Below are positions 23,422 through 35,045 of a stretch of DNA of 64,000 bases, piece after piece. This DNA comes from Oscheius tipulae (taxonomy: Eukaryota > Nematoda > Chromadorea > Rhabditida > Rhabditidae). Below the pieces are notes generated by a model, which saw only the letters and a list, made by a program, of their open reading frames with translations, was not told the DNA's origin and did no database searches. The first letter of the stretch is position 1. Each line of letters opens with the position of its first letter. The translations under genes and the position numbers were made by a program. The stretch covers positions 1,426,001-1,490,000 of the forward strand of contig JASJZH010000002.1 in NCBI GenBank assembly GCA_037178975.1, in the 5' to 3' direction.

Positions 23422-24929
23422 TCAGAAGAGTTTGACCGCCCTGACAGCGTTCTCTGTCATATTCAGAGCTATCCATTCTGGCGGGAAGAAGTCACTGTCC
23501 CTAGTCTGCTTTCTCAAATCTCCCCTGCAACAATCTGCGTTGTAATACACCTTTTGTCCTCGGGACAGGTAGGCTCCCCAATAAGCATAAGATGATGAAG
23601 ACGCCGTCATGAAGAAGACGTCACAGTACATCCGGCTGAACTCCCATTGCGCTACTGTCGGCCGAATCAGGTCCACACTCTCAATATGTACATTTTTCCG
23701 TCCTTTGAAGAGATCCTCGTTGAACTTGACATCGTTGCCCATCACATAAATGTCCTTTAGGGTGGGATTCTCCTCCAGGATGAAATCGGCAGCTTGGCGA
23801 ATTTCTGATGCATTTGGGACATTATAATAGGCGTTGTTGACGTAGTCTCCTCGACGAATCTGGATGCACAAGCTGAAAAAAGAAAATCACTCATGGTTAG
23901 TTCGAAAGTCCGAGGTTTCTACCATAACCCATTCGTTTTCGTTGCGAGACCCTTTAGTACAGAAACCTTGAACACTGCTCCTAGCTCTGGTTAAAGAACT
24001 GCTTGAGAAGGATAATGAATCTGCAGCTTTCCGATGTTTTGCAAAGTTATATATTTTGAACTGACCCTACCCCGACCGCCTAACAGTCTTTGTCAAAAAT
24101 ACCCACTTTGTCATGTTTGCTTCGGAGGCAATCGTCCTGAAGATGTCATATCTGGCCGCCCGTTCCACCTCGGCAGAGCCTTTGAGCAGATGACGAATGT
24201 AACATTGAGGCAGTAGCTTGAAATATTTGTGTGCAAATAAGTAGTATGAGTGTATATGAGCTCCAGATGAGTTATAGTCACGAAGTTCCTCGACCAGCTG
24301 ACGGTTATACGTGCAGCAAGTCCCAAAATGGAAGGATCTACTGACGTTGCAGTGTCTCTAGAACGAGGATACGAGTATGAGAAAAAAGGAGACCGACTTT
24401 GGTGAAGAGCTTGAAGTGAGGCTCAAGATTTGGGAACCATTTTCTGGCCATATTGTACCTTTCGACAATCTTTTTGTCACTTAGAAGAGGCACTCTCTGA
24501 GAGTATTTGGCCAAGGCGAGGTAGATTATGAACTCATTTATGAGGTTTCCAATACCAGCATTGGCGGCGGGACCTAGAGTTTTGTATTCGAAGAAAGATA
24601 GATAGACTGAGGGACACAGAGATATACAGACAGAAACTCTGAGAGATAGAGATAGAGAAATCGATAGACAGAGAGAGAATCTTCACCTGTAAGATACCCA
24701 TCCAGGCAGTTATCGTAAACTTCGAAATCTTCCGAAGAAAGAAAGCAATCTGATGGTAGCCTGGATTGATCCCGACCTTCCAAAAGAAATGAAAAATCCT
24801 GCTCGAGGCAAATGAAGTATAGGAGTACTGTGATGCCGCAAATCCAGAGGAAAGGGAGCTGTAAACTACAAAGGACTATTGGATCAGAGACAAGACTCAC
24901 GAGGAAATACGGCTGTGAAGGATATGCAT
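23422..24929 (-). CDS. alpha-1,2-fucosyltransferase, GT11 family, second intact copy (361 aa)
   Basis: The exons are 24901-24929, 24687-24865, 24398-24573, 24107-24357 and 23422-23872, 1086 nt in frame. The start MHILHSRISS is joined by a 35-nt intron to the anchor PFLWICGITVLLYFICL. Motifs: ANAGIGNLINEFIIYLALA (GNQ-like), IQIRRGDY, IYVMGND, QWEFSRMYCDVFFMTASSSS and FFPPEWIALN. It shares intron positions with the plus-strand GT11 gene, but the exon 24107-24357 is undivided here while the other gene has an intron there. It is the donor of the deleted copy at 16780-17435. Confidence 0.87.
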
Positions 24930-24984
24930 TTTTAACTATGTCCAAAATCTGTTTTATTTCACTGTGCCGAAGATTGATCCATGA

Positions 24985-25507
24985 ATGGGTATTTTGACTT
25001 TGGCGCGACTTGTCAGTAGTGCCCTCTCGACCTACTTATCTTATTCACTAGGTAATAGGCGGCCATCAGTCGAATGTTTTAGCCGGAACTTCTTGGAATG
25101 CGGGCCCGAAAACATTAAAAGTCTCTGTCTCTATGTCTTCCTGTCTTCTTGTCTCTTTGTCACTGTCACAGTAGGAGAATCTTGTTATTGGAAGCGAGAA
25201 TTTCTGAAAAAAAAAATTTTGCAAATACCAAATAGTTGCTCAATTGGAATGCCAAAGCGAGTTCCAACACTTCAATCATATGACGACAGTGAACGGCAGA
25301 CAGTATACAGGCCATCGAAACGAGATGTCAACTCCGACCCCAAACTTCTACAATTCTGCCTTTCTAGGACCCTATTGGAACCAATATACGCCTCCCATCA
25401 ATTATGCTCAACATCAAGCTCCAATTTTTCCTCTGGAATCTGTCAGTAGTTCTGTCATCTACGACGTGAAGAAAGTCAAGATAGACAGAGACAACCCTGT
25501 TTTTTAA
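24985..25507 (+). CDS. possible small gene, unassigned
   Basis: Two overlapping plus-strand frames are open here. One (about 25247-25445) begins at an ATG as MPKRVPTLQSYDDSERQTVY. The other ends at 25507 with NFYNSAFLGPYWNQYTPP. A CTGTCTCTATG-type intron-like stretch lies at about 25116-25170. No domain is recognised and the frame choice is unresolved. Confidence 0.2.
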
Positions 25508-25722
25508 ACTGTCATCATGGGATGAGCTCCTCCCCCCTTTACTTGCAACTGTGAGAAAAATCGTGCCTTGAGTGAGCCATAATTTAAAGTTTCTAGGTTT
25601 GGTACTGTTTCAAGTCGCCGTCCTACCTACTACTGCTAGAAGAATCAATTCCTTTTCGACAGAAACTTCAGAAGCGTTAGAACAATTTTGTCGTAAATAA
25701 AGATTGTGAGCATGTAACATCT

Positions 25723-26192
25723 TTATCCATCCACACAACGTCTAATATTGCCTAAATGCTTATAAAGCCGGTTCCTGTCCTTATAGAATTGCTCAATTCC
25801 AATCTTTTTCGTAACATACTGATTGTGAACCCTGTATAAAAGTGCCCGAGAAGCCTTCAGAGTACGGGGAAGCCATCTGTCATACTGAATAGCTTTTTTT
25901 GCTGTTCCTGGTATAAACTAACCCTTCTCGTTATTTCCAACTGCCAGAAACATCGAACCAACTTGCTACGAGCTCTTCTGAATATGTCACGGCCGAGTCT
26001 GCCAGTTTGAGCGAGCCTGATTGCTGATATTTTCGTGGTCTGAAAACATCTGAGGTGGTAGACGAATAGAGAGGAGAGACAGAGAAAGAGACAGAGGGAC
26101 AGAAACACAGAGACATGGACTATTACCTTGGCAAAGATCAAGTGAAGAATCTTCGGTGTGATGGCTCGGTGCTCGAGTGGGAGAGTCTCCAT
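25723..26192 (-). CDS. small protein of the 'ITPKILH' family, copy A (114 aa)
   Basis: The exons are 26127-26192, 25923-26039 and 25723-25884, 345 nt in frame. The protein begins METLPLEHRAITPKILHLIF and continues AKTTKISAIRLAQTGRLGRD. It ends in a basic region with WLPRTLKASR. There is no signal peptide or membrane segment; the charge is strongly basic. The same exon structure (66, 117 and 160-174 nt) occurs in copy B at 27342 on the other strand. I do not recognise the family. An upstream open frame reaches 26297 but the 26192 ATG aligns with copy B. Confidence 0.6.
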
Positions 26193-26339
26193 TTTGGATT
26201 GGGATGAGTAAAACAGATACAAACTTGACTGGATCTCAGAAATCGATACTGTTGATTGACCCCAGCGTCTTTTCCGGTATGCCAAGCTACCTCTCATTCT
26301 GGATAATCTCTGTATCTCTGTTCCGAAGACCCCACCTCT

Positions 26340-26600
26340 TTAGTTAACTCCAAACCATGCAAATACCTTGACAAAAATACTATGAAGAATCCTCGGGGAG
26401 ACGGCTGGATGTTGTAAGAGGCTCATCTCCGATTCCTAGGCTATACTGGAGAAAGAGGATGCTTATCAGAAGAACAGGCCATTGCTTTAGGGGAAGGCTT
26501 GGTGAAGATTAAATACCCCCTGTTGGGAATCGACTGCAGCTTGACCAAGTGAAGACTCATTGGGATCATGACTCGGCGCTGTCTCCCTGCCTCTCTGTTC
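26340..26600 (-). pseudogene. degenerate first exons of the 'ITPKILH' family (two relics)
   Basis: One relic (about 26350-26410) reads MSLLQHPAVSPRILHSIFVK up to a GT donor. Another (about 26525-26580) reads RRVMIPMSLHLVK. Neither has a matching second and third exon nearby, so they are taken as dead copies. Confidence 0.45.
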
Positions 26601-26687
26601 TTGTCTCTCTGTCTCCCTATTTCTATGCTTGTCTCCGAATGTAATTAAAGAACAAATAGATTTTATCATTCAGTACACTTCAAACTT

Positions 26688-26918
26688 TTAAGAACCAGTC
26701 GGCTTCGTTGAGTGGAGTCTTCTGTCAAAATCTTGATAGCTTCCATGCTGGTACAGCGAGACTACGTATAGCATTTCATGACCAAAGACATCGTCATCCG
26801 GAGCGTTTGCTACATTCTGTAGCGACTGTCCCTTGCTCCTATTAATAGACATGACAAAGACCAATTTGACAGGGAACTGTTTACGGAGAGCCATCACACC
26901 GAAGATACATACTGTCAA
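26688..26918 (-). pseudogene. PIF1-type helicase C-terminal remnant (Helitron-like)
   Basis: The minus frame contains FPVKLVFVMSINRSKGQSLQ, followed about 20 residues later by FGHEMLYVVSL. This matches the last two motifs of PIF1/Helitron helicases (FPxxLAFAMTINKSQGQT and the GQLYVALSR region). It is isolated and short, so it is a transposon fossil. Confidence 0.6.
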
Positions 26919-26999
26919 TGTTCCTTGAACTGTTTGGCTCTCTTCTAACTCGTCTTGTCAACTATAATCCGGGATAATACTTGACGGAAAGGTCACAAA

Positions 27000-27225
27000 C
27001 ATTGTCAAGTGTTATCCCAAATTAAGTACCACTGATGATGCGTGAGTCCTGAAGAGCCTTGTTGAAGCTGTCACGGCCCTGTCTTCCAGTTTGAGCGAGT
27101 CTCATGGTTGAGACTTTTGTGATCAGGAAAAGCTCAGTAGAGACAGAGACATAGAGAGATAGAGAGACTGAGAGTAAGAAAGGCATCTTACCTTAGCTTG
27201 AGGGAGAGAGGTTCCATTTTTAGAC
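27000..27225 (-). pseudogene. degenerate 'ITPKILH' family copy
   Basis: A first exon MEPLSLKL (about 27190-27216) lacks the ITPKILH core. A repeat-filled intron separates it from STMRLAQTGRQGRD (about 27060-27110). This is partial and probably dead. Confidence 0.4.
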
Positions 27226-27341
27226 TTGCTATTGAAAATGGAAAAGATGATTAGCTTTCCGAAATCGATAATTTCAAGCGATCCTATTGTTTCTAAATGC
27301 GCTTCTCCTCTATCACTTCTTTTTAGCTCTGTGGATCGAAA

Positions 27342-27778
27342 ATGGACCGCCCCGACCTCCACCACCCCGCCATTACTCCGAAAATTCTCCATACCATCTT
27401 TGCCAAGGTAGCGTCTCTTTCTTTTAAAAGTCTCTCGCCATTCCAGACAACAAAAATATCAGCTATTCGCCTAGCTAAATCTGGAAGACTTGGTTTTGAC
27501 ACCTTCAGCTCGACCCGGTCTGACATTATTGACAGTTTACAAAGGGTTGAAGAGTTCCGTTTGGTAGTTTCTACAGCTGGAAAAGACGAATCAGATTCTT
27601 CCAGAAGCACCGCTGGCTCCCACGTACTCTATCGGCATCCCGTAAAGAGCAGGCTAGACTGGACGATGAATACTTTAATCGGGAAAGTTTCCTACATCTT
27701 TGGGACTCAAGAGTGCTTTACCACAGGAGGATCATTCATACCTATATCGCTTACATCAATGCTTGTATAGAGGAATAA
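27342..27778 (+). CDS. small protein of the 'ITPKILH' family, copy B (118 aa)
   Basis: The exons are 27342-27407, 27447-27563 and 27605-27778, 357 nt in frame. It reads MDRPDLHHPAITPKILHTIF, then TTKISAIRLAKSGRLGFD, HRWLPRTLSASR and a helical, basic C-terminus. It diverges from minus-strand copies about 120 bp away. The stop codon sits inside the polyadenylation signal (AATAAA at about 27774). Function is unknown. The compact motif blocks look like a small helical domain. Confidence 0.65.
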
Positions 27779-28111
27779 AGATTTAGTTTTACTGGCTTCA
27801 GTTTGGTTCCGACTGTTTTTTTGTCACTCTGTCTCTCTAACTGTCTGTTTCTCTCCCTTCCTGTCTCTCTATCTCTCCGTCTCTCTGTATACATTTTAAC
27901 CTTTCTGCTGTATTAGCTAAGTATTTGGCCAATGATCTATTCTTTTCCAAAGTTTGGACTTGACGTCTACCTGTCTTTCATAGCCATTCATCCTAGTAAT
28001 TGGTATTATGACTGTTTTCAGTTATAGAAAAACTAATTCGAATTCACATGACCGTAAAAGGACTTCTTCAATTAGTCCCACGCTATCAACAAATCCTGTC
28101 TTGATATAGCT
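27779..28111. other. intergenic, no gene seen
   Basis: It contains CTGTCTCTCTATCTC repeat (about 27820-27890), then the leader of the 7TM gene. Confidence 0.4.
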
Positions 28112-29236
28112 ATGGGACTATTCCTGGTGGTGTTGGACTGGATTCTATTGAGTATCACTCTCTTCGGGGAGGTCTTCTACCTGTCCAGGATCTTCAAAGA
28201 GGACGAGCACAGTGTTTTGATGGACATGATGAAGTACCTTCTGTTGAATGATGTCATTTCAATGCCTTTTGTTTTTTTTCATGATGTACCAAGCTACTTC
28301 ATGGATATCTCTCTGTCAGATCGAGGTGAGGGAGACAGAGGGACAGTGACAGTGATACTTACAGACTTACAATCACAGTACTTTCAGTCTTTCTCATCAA
28401 GGAACTGGGTATCCTATCCCATTGTTTTCCGTTCTTCTACTCCCTTCTAATGCTTCCTGTTTTCGCTCTGCTCAATCTCATCGCCATCGTCGCCGTCTAC
28501 ATTTTTGTCACCATCCGGAGGAACAAGATCTCTCAGATTGCTATCATAGTCTGTTACGGGTTCGCCGTGCTTATGTCCACTCCTCTGGTGACAGAATACT
28601 GTGGTTTCACCTACAATTCGACCACTCATTACTGGCACTACGACTACAGCTATCCTTACACCGCTGCCTATCAGAGAGTCAACTGGACAGTTCAGATTGC
28701 TGCCTTCGTCGTAGTGTCCATCTGTATGACTGTCGTCCTACTGTATCTAGCCAGACAGGCCAAGAAGATGGCCACAACTGTCAGTCCTTTGACTAAAACC
28801 AACAGTAGTCAGTCTCAAACCGTGCCCAACACTCAGGTCACTCGAGTGACTCATGTTGGAGAGAGCGGAGCTCCCCAACGGCCTCGGCAGGTTTGATCTC
28901 TTGGTTTGATCTCTTATAGACATTTCTCTGTACTTTCAGCCTGTTCGAACCCGAAGTGTTATGGATCAAGCCTTCGCCTTTATCGTTCTCTGTCTCTGCT
29001 TCATTGCCGGAACGATTAGCTTTAACTTTTTCTATTGGTAAGGGTCCTCGATGTGGAATAATTTCTGAAGTTTAGTCAGCACTTCGCATGCATGACCTTC
29101 ACTATAGTCTCTTCCTATGCGAGCAGGGCAAAGTGGGTCATTTATTGGTGAGCGAGGGAAGGTTATCCAAAGGACAGATTGTTACAGTATCTTGATGAGA
29201 AGGACCGCAACGATCAGTAGACTTTTCCGAAGATGA
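28112..29236 (+). CDS. novel-family seven-transmembrane protein, member 1 (311 aa)
   Basis: The exons are 28112-28325, 28388-28890, 28940-29037, 29076-29147 and 29188-29236, 936 nt in frame. Hydrophobic segments lie at about residues 5-24, 46-63, 83-105, 118-137, 172-195, 250-270 and 275-292, i.e. a 7TM layout. Conserved blocks: VLMDMMKYLLLNDV, FHDVPSYFM, TEYCGFTYNSTTHYW with DYSYPYT in an extracellular loop, and a C-terminal RAKWVIY, then LMRRTATISRLFRR. No DRY or NPxxY motif is evident. It could be a chemoreceptor-like or an unrelated 7TM protein. Three paralogues lie at 50277, 52128 and 55859. AATAAA lies about 45 bp after the stop. Confidence 0.75.
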
Positions 29237-29365
29237 CGGAAGGCTTGGCTACTACCATTAAAGATTTTTATCTGTCAGTGAATAAAGCAGATATCTCAAA
29301 AAGAGCGGCAGAGAGACAGGAAGATAGAGAGTTGCCCCATTGCTATCCACATACATGAAGTTTTC

Positions 29366-30477
29366 TCAAAGTCCCTGAGCCAATTTGGTGCCAATGTACC
29401 GTTTCCGGCATTCCTCGTCTTCAAAATTCAGAAAGTACAGTCGAAGATGTCCAGCAGCCATGTAAGCATTGAAGAACCCGTACCTGAAATCCCAAAGTGT
29501 GTCCCTCTGTCTATCTGTCTATTTGTCTCTCTGTCTCTCTGTCCTCTATCTCTAATCCTACCTCTCCTCTTCAATCAACTTGAGAAAAAAGTCATGGGTC
29601 AATTTCTTCTGACTCTCTGTCGGCAAATGAATCTCCATATTCCATTGACAGACAGCAATGCCATTCTGGTCGAGAGCCCCGCCCTTGACGATAAACAGGT
29701 ATAGAAAATATTCCGCATATTCAGCATCCATTAGAATCATGTCATAGAAGTTTTTAGCTATGAGATTCTTGAGAAAGTAGAGGAGATCGACGGTCACGAC
29801 AACTTTGTTGAAATATGGTCCTCCATCTCCTAAAGAACTAATTTTTGAGGTGAATGTTGAATCTACCCTTGGTCACTGAAGCATTTTGGTACCCAGCTTT
29901 TCCACTAACAGCAAAGGGGAAGAACTTCCCAATCTGGTTGTACAGCATTTCATTCCCATCGATCATTGGATCAGTACCGTAGAAATCGGAATTGGAGGAG
30001 CCAACGGCCTGAAACGGAAAGAGTGACAGTGACAGTGACAGAACCCACATCTCTGATCTTCTTCTCCGCTTCTGTATCATGTCCAATTCCTATAGTGACC
30101 ACTGTCACGTTTGATTTCGCTATCGGTAGAATCATATATTTCACCTCGTCCTTGTTTTTGAACCCCGTCAGGTTCAGTCTTCCTACCAAAAATTTTCCAC
30201 AGTCATTGATAACAGTTCTCCAGCCGGACCAGCCCTAAAAAAAACTTTAGATATCGTCTACTGTCAATCAGTCAACCTTATTCGAATCATTTTCAAACAT
30301 TTTAGACCTCTCCAACATGCATGCCTTCCATATTGTTAGAAGCGAATTCTGCTTGGATAGTTGGGTAGTTGACTGGTTGACATGGTACAAGAATCCAAAG
30401 ACTAGGACTAGACCGATTGCAAAGAAAGCAACGACTGGTCTCCTGAAAAGGTAGTCATTCGAATGATTGGTGGACAT
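29366..30477 (-). CDS. FkbM-type methyltransferase domain protein, type II membrane, second copy (304 aa)
   Basis: The exons are 30277-30477, 30049-30234, 29867-30008, 29562-29829 and 29366-29483, 915 nt in frame. The start MSTNHSNDYLFRR precedes the anchor VVAFFAIGLVLVFGFLYHV. Motifs: VVTIGIGHDTEAEKKI (SAM-binding-like), FYGTDPM, IGKFFPFAVSG and MILMDAEYAEYFL, matching nematode FkbM proteins. It is only distantly related to the copy at 20-1105. By family it is a SAM-dependent methyltransferase, and the Golgi-type anchor suggests a glycan or lipid substrate. The first exon has been duplicated (32085-32200). Confidence 0.75.
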
Positions 30478-30639
30478 GCGCCACAGGCTCGAAAAGAAAG
30501 GCCAGGCAGACCGAACCGCAGCTCTCAGGGTCCGCAACAGAAATCTACATTTTTTTATTTTTGAAATGTTCTGTTACGTTGTCGAAGAGAAAAATTGCTA
30601 CAGCTTTGCAGAACATCGCAAAATGAAAAGTTGTACCCT

Positions 30640-31060
30640 GCGATTCGGCCTGGCCCAAATTGCAGAGCGCTGAAAATCGGCCGAGCCACACCTAAGATGC
30701 ATGCCTGGGGCGGACAACTAACATTAGTAGACGGAGCAAAAACAGGAACCCGAGTGAATGGAAATCGTATGTTTTTGTGGCAGCTGCTATGTAAATCTTT
30801 AGGAACTGCATGGACAAGTGAGACGCGAAAACAATACAGAACATGGAAGGGACAATGAGGTAGAGAGACAGATACAGAAATATTTTATACCATCTGTCAA
30901 CAGTTTCTTTCAGTTATTCCAGTCTCCACCTTCCCAGAGGAAGTAGTTTTCGTTACATGTATGTGTATTTTTGAAGTGGGAATGAACCTGGAATTAGTCT
31001 CACTGTCAACTGTCCATGTCTGTGATCAATTGATAGACAATGCAGTTCCTGTCTGAGCTT
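30640..31060 (+). repeat. dispersed repeat (copy 1) with conserved exon-like core
   Basis: Segments from 30560 to 31020 recur at 32280-32680, 44540-44800 and 45370-45610. The shared core reads ICQQFLSVIPVSTFPEEVVF on plus and stays open in most copies. No start and no full gene is seen. Confidence 0.5.
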
Positions 31061-31064
31061 ACCA

Positions 31065-31310
31065 TCATCTATTGTGAGACTTCTTGGAATTAAACGATTT
31101 AGAATTCGATTCTGGGTCAGAATCCGATATAAAATTTAGGAAAATACCCGCCAATCGATGGGTTATTGGCCAAAACTTTTGGACAATAATTGTCTCACAG
31201 TCATTGTCAGTGATGCACAAACCTTGCCATGTCGACGCACTTGTCCCTCGTAGGCCGCACGAAACTTTAGATCGCGCTCGTTCTCGTCTGAAAATGAAAT
31301 CATGCAGCAC
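31065..31310 (-). repeat. duplicated segment with a conserved ORF (81 codons), copy 1
   Basis: The minus frame (start-like GTG/ATG region LHDFIFRRERARSKVS through LCITDNDCETII to the stop) is also open at 45657-45896. The copies differ by a 6-nt indel that keeps frame. No domain is recognised. It could be an exon of a lost gene. Confidence 0.4.
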
Positions 31311-31359
31311 TAGTTGAATTCATTGTATCGATATGATTACAATTGTAATAGGGGGCTAG

Positions 31360-32050
31360 ACGGTCGTTATTACAATCGTCTCATGACATAACACGGTATG
31401 GCAAACAAGCAGAAAGGACGGAACTGAAATCTTATCATACTATGAATTGACGCGCCTCGCAGTTTGGTTTCAAAGACGGGCCCCTAAAACGTCAGGTAAA
31501 TAGAAAATAAGCAAAGAATTTGCCTTTGTTTTGCTTCTTAGCTGGATCGAGGGACGACCTTATGAGCCTTATCTCGATCTGTAATTCACTAGACGTGTTA
31601 GAGCGTATCATGGACTAAAGGCGAAACAATGTGGTTTGCGACTTGAAAGTAGCTAACGATTGAAAGATTTAAGCAGCAGACATTTGTATCAGTTCGACAG
31701 TTGGATTCAAGAATAATGAGACATTAGCTCCTAGCTTCCAGCGTTCCGTGAAGTTTATATGCCTAAAGAACATCAAAAGAGAGAAAGGGGCAAAGGGACA
31801 TGGAGCATTTGATGACAGAGAGACAGAAAGACAGAGATAAAGAAACAGAGAGACAGAGAGGGGCAGTGAATACATTTTCTGTCCCTCTAATAGCAGTGAA
31901 ATTGGTTGAAAAGTAGCGTTTTCAGGAGTGGAGCCACTTCCAGGATTCTTAATTGTTCGCATGGAAATTGTTCGAAACTTTCCTCCAAAAAAAGTTTCTT
32001 TGGAAACTATTTGGAAGTAATTAAGGAAAGGAGCTTACCAGTAGTCGTCA
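31360..32050 (+). repeat. segment duplicated at 47175-47990
   Basis: A long near-identical block, including a plus frame with YELTRLAVWFQRRAPKTSGK and a minus frame with HINFTERWKLGANVSLFLN. In the second copy a 300-bp cryptic-exon repeat is inserted. A frameshift in this copy breaks the plus frame near 31390. Confidence 0.5.
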
Positions 32051-32084
32051 GCAACGATGTCGGAGAAATCGGATACAAACTGCT

Positions 32085-32200
32085 TGGATAGTTGGGTAGT
32101 TGACTGGTTGACATGGTACAAGAATCTAAAGACTAGGACTAGACTGATTGCAAAGAAAGCAATGGCTGGTCTCCTGAAAAGGTAGTCATTCGAATGATTG
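32085..32200 (-). pseudogene. duplicated first exon of the FkbM-type methyltransferase
   Basis: The minus frame NHSNDYLFRRPAIAFFAISL continues to YHVNQSTTQLSKQ and matches exon 1 of 29366-30477. No further exons follow. Confidence 0.6.
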
Positions 32201-33629
32201 GGCTCGAAAAGAAAGGCTAGGCAGGCCGAGCCGTAGCACTCAACAGAAATCTGCCAATTAGGGGTCAATGTTACATTTTTTAGCTTTGCAATGTTCTGCA
32301 ACGTTGTCGAGCAGAAAAATTGCTACAACTTTGCAGAACATCGCAAAATTAAAAGTTATATCCTGCGTTTTGGCTTGGCCCTAATTGCAGGGGTGAAAAT
32401 CGGCCCGACCAGACCTAAGGCGCATGGCTGGGGCGGACATCTAACATTAGTAGACGAAGCAAAAACGGGAGCCCGAGTGTGTGTAAATCGTATGTTTTTA
32501 TGGCAGCTTTTTTTATTTTTATTTTTATACCATCTGCCAACAGTTTCTTACAGATTCCAGTCTCCACCTATCCAGAGGAAGCAGTTTTCGCAGCATGTAT
32601 GCGTATTTTTGAAGTGGGAATGAACCTGGAATTGGTCTCACTGCCAACTGTCCATGTTTGAGATCAGTCTATGCAGTTCCAGTCTCGGTAATGTGTCTAG
32701 TCCAGGATCCAGGTTTAGTATGTACAAGTTTGGCTGATGCCCCGTTGCGGCTCGTGACACATAGATGCTATTCCAGCCGAGCTACTTTGACAAAAGCAAC
32801 GTTCTCCCAGAGGCGCTAAACTCCCAAACTGACTCACTTTGGCTTGACTTGCAAAGAGTAATTGCAGCCACAAAGTATCTGTGACAAATTGCCAATAGGG
32901 CTTCAGACAAAGACACACAAAGAGAGAGAGAGAGAGATTTTGAACATTTTGAACTAGATTCGTCAGTAACTTTTACTCATATAGGACACGGATGATGATT
33001 TCACTTTCCTTGCCCCTCTGTCTCTTCACTGCTAACGGGCGCCCCTCGCATAAATGCGACACCGTTATTTGTTCTCATTTTTCTCCTGAGGGGACAATGA
33101 GCTTACCATCATGATTTAGAATTCGATTCTGAGTCAGACAGGTCAACGTTTTTGTTCTACATGCCGAGGAGCACAGCGAGCGGGTCATCTGGAAGTTAAC
33201 TGTTAGTGGACAGAGTGGACGAACTGGGTAGAGGCGACATAGGGGACAGAGACTGTAACAACCAGTAGCGAAACACCTTAGTCCAGACGCGAAGTTAGTG
33301 GAGAGCTTTTTTGAACTGGAATGGACTATTTGCAGACCACTCCCCAACAAAATTTGCAAAGTTTCAATGCGAAGGAACTTCAGAATTTGCCAAAATGTAC
33401 AGAACATACCGTTAACAAACTCTTCAAAAATAGATATTTTTTCATTTCGAGTTTTTGTCAATCTGTTCGGCTCGCCATTTTTTGAATGAGAAAATTTCAT
33501 CAATCGGTTCCAAAAATATGACCATTTAAATTTTCGAGTCTCTTCTGTTTAAAGAATTGTGAGGTCCGCGTTTCTGAGGAGAACGCCAGATTTTCTCAGA
33601 GCCGGAGTCGAAAATTCTAGTTTTATCGA

Positions 33630-33835
33630 GAAGGCCTTGAAAACTTCGCCTTCACCACCATTTCCTAAAAACTCCTTGTCGTTGAGGAATAAATAGTTGA
33701 AGTTTGTGATCTCTAAAAGTGAATCTCAAAATAAAATCAGCGATCAAACAGTTTATTGGCATGAAAGCGAGAGAATTGCACTTGCATCACTTACCAGCAT
33801 CGTTCAAAAGAGTACTCATTTCGACCGAAAATTGC
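33630..33835 (-). pseudogene. truncated duplicate of the protein-kinase N-terminus
   Basis: The minus strand reads MSTLLNDA, an intron, then ITNFNYLFLNDKEFLGNGGE and GEVFKAFS, matching the first two exons of the kinase at 36205-38373. Homology stops on one side at a hairpin (33837-33867) and continues on the other into non-coding DNA. The rest of the kinase domain is absent. Confidence 0.6.
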
Positions 33836-33836
33836 A

Positions 33837-33867
33837 ATTAGTGTGCCTTTTTTGTGCGCACACTAAT
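33837..33867. repeat. hairpin repeat, copy 1 of 3
   Basis: ATTAGTGTGC is matched by GCACACTAAT across a short spacer. Related copies occur at 38600-38629 and 54090-54123; the first two lie just upstream of Tc1-like relics. Confidence 0.5.
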
Positions 33868-34009
33868 AGTTGGCAAGTCAAGCAAAGGCGAGTCAGTTTG
33901 GAAGTGGGCCCAATGAGCCCCAAATGGGCGAAACAATCATATTATATTGTTATATTAAGCTCTATCAATTTATTTTGTCACAGAATACAGATTAATTATT
34001 CTACCATTC

Positions 34010-34400
34010 TGGAGGAGGAATCGCAACCATAATTACGTTGTCTAGCAAGACGGAGCTCCAATCCATTGTCACGCACGACTTGGGACTGTTTACAACGAAG
34101 AAGAATCGGTCTTCTTCCATGGCCAGCATGTTCTCCTGACCTGAATATAACGGAAAACGTCTGGGGGTGTATGTTCGGGGAGAAGGGTGACCTTCTCCCC
34201 GAACTGCATACTTCTGAAATAGTCTTTTTCTTTTCGAAATTCTGTGAATCCCCACGATCCTTGAACTGCTGGACAAGGCAAATTGTTATTGAAGAGGGCT
34301 CTGGGCCAGCAGGATGGCGGCGCCATGCAGAGTATCTCCGTTGTCTCCAAGACACCTTCCAGCTTTCTGATTTACAATTGTTTTGACAGTCTCCGTCGCT
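34010..34400 (+). mobile_element. Tc1-like transposase relic, copy 1
   Basis: The plus strand encodes QDGAPIH and, after a frameshift, LLPWPACSPDLNITENVWG. These correspond to the second and third catalytic-acid regions of Tc1-family DDE transposases. Frames are broken and the N-terminus is missing, so it is inactive. Confidence 0.7.
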
Positions 34401-35045
34401 CTCTGCAAACGAACTGATCTCTGTCGTTTGTTTGGAACATATGCGGCAGCAAGACTTTCTACGACTGGAATAGGCTTTCGCCTCACTTGGTGGAAGATAA
34501 ACTAGAAGGATGCAGGGAGCACTATACGTAACAATAAGGAAATGGGAAAGGCCTGGGGGTTCGAGCAAGAGTAGAATGGAAACAAACATCAGTGAACAGA
34601 GTGTTTCGAATCTAACGAACAAACAACGAAACTGAGGATTCTGAACATTGGATTCATATCAACAACAAAAACAGCAAATTACTCTCTTATTTGAAGTCAA
34701 ATGGGTCCCGAAATAGTTGAAAAAAAACGTAATTCCGTACGCAAATTTCCGCCTGAGGAAGTTACAAAATATATAAATATCGTGACGGAACCCGCCGGAG
34801 TAGACACGCGGGAGAAGAAATTTGAAAACGGTTGTTTTTCAACCAACTATTGATGCAGAAAAATTTCTGATCGTGTTTTGGAGAGTTTCGTCAAAGGTTA
34901 AAAAAATACAGATACGGCTCGGGTTTTGACACGTTCGTTAGTTGGTTTTCCTCTCCCGTTTGTTCCCAACTTCAAAGACCTCCAATGACACGCTTTTTCC
35001 TTACCTTGTTTTGACAGATCCCAGGCGAAGGTATGCGCTCACAAC

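Noticed and set aside
33996-34622. 208-codon minus ORF overlapping the Tc1 relic
   Set aside because: Antisense of transposase sequence with no recognisable domain.
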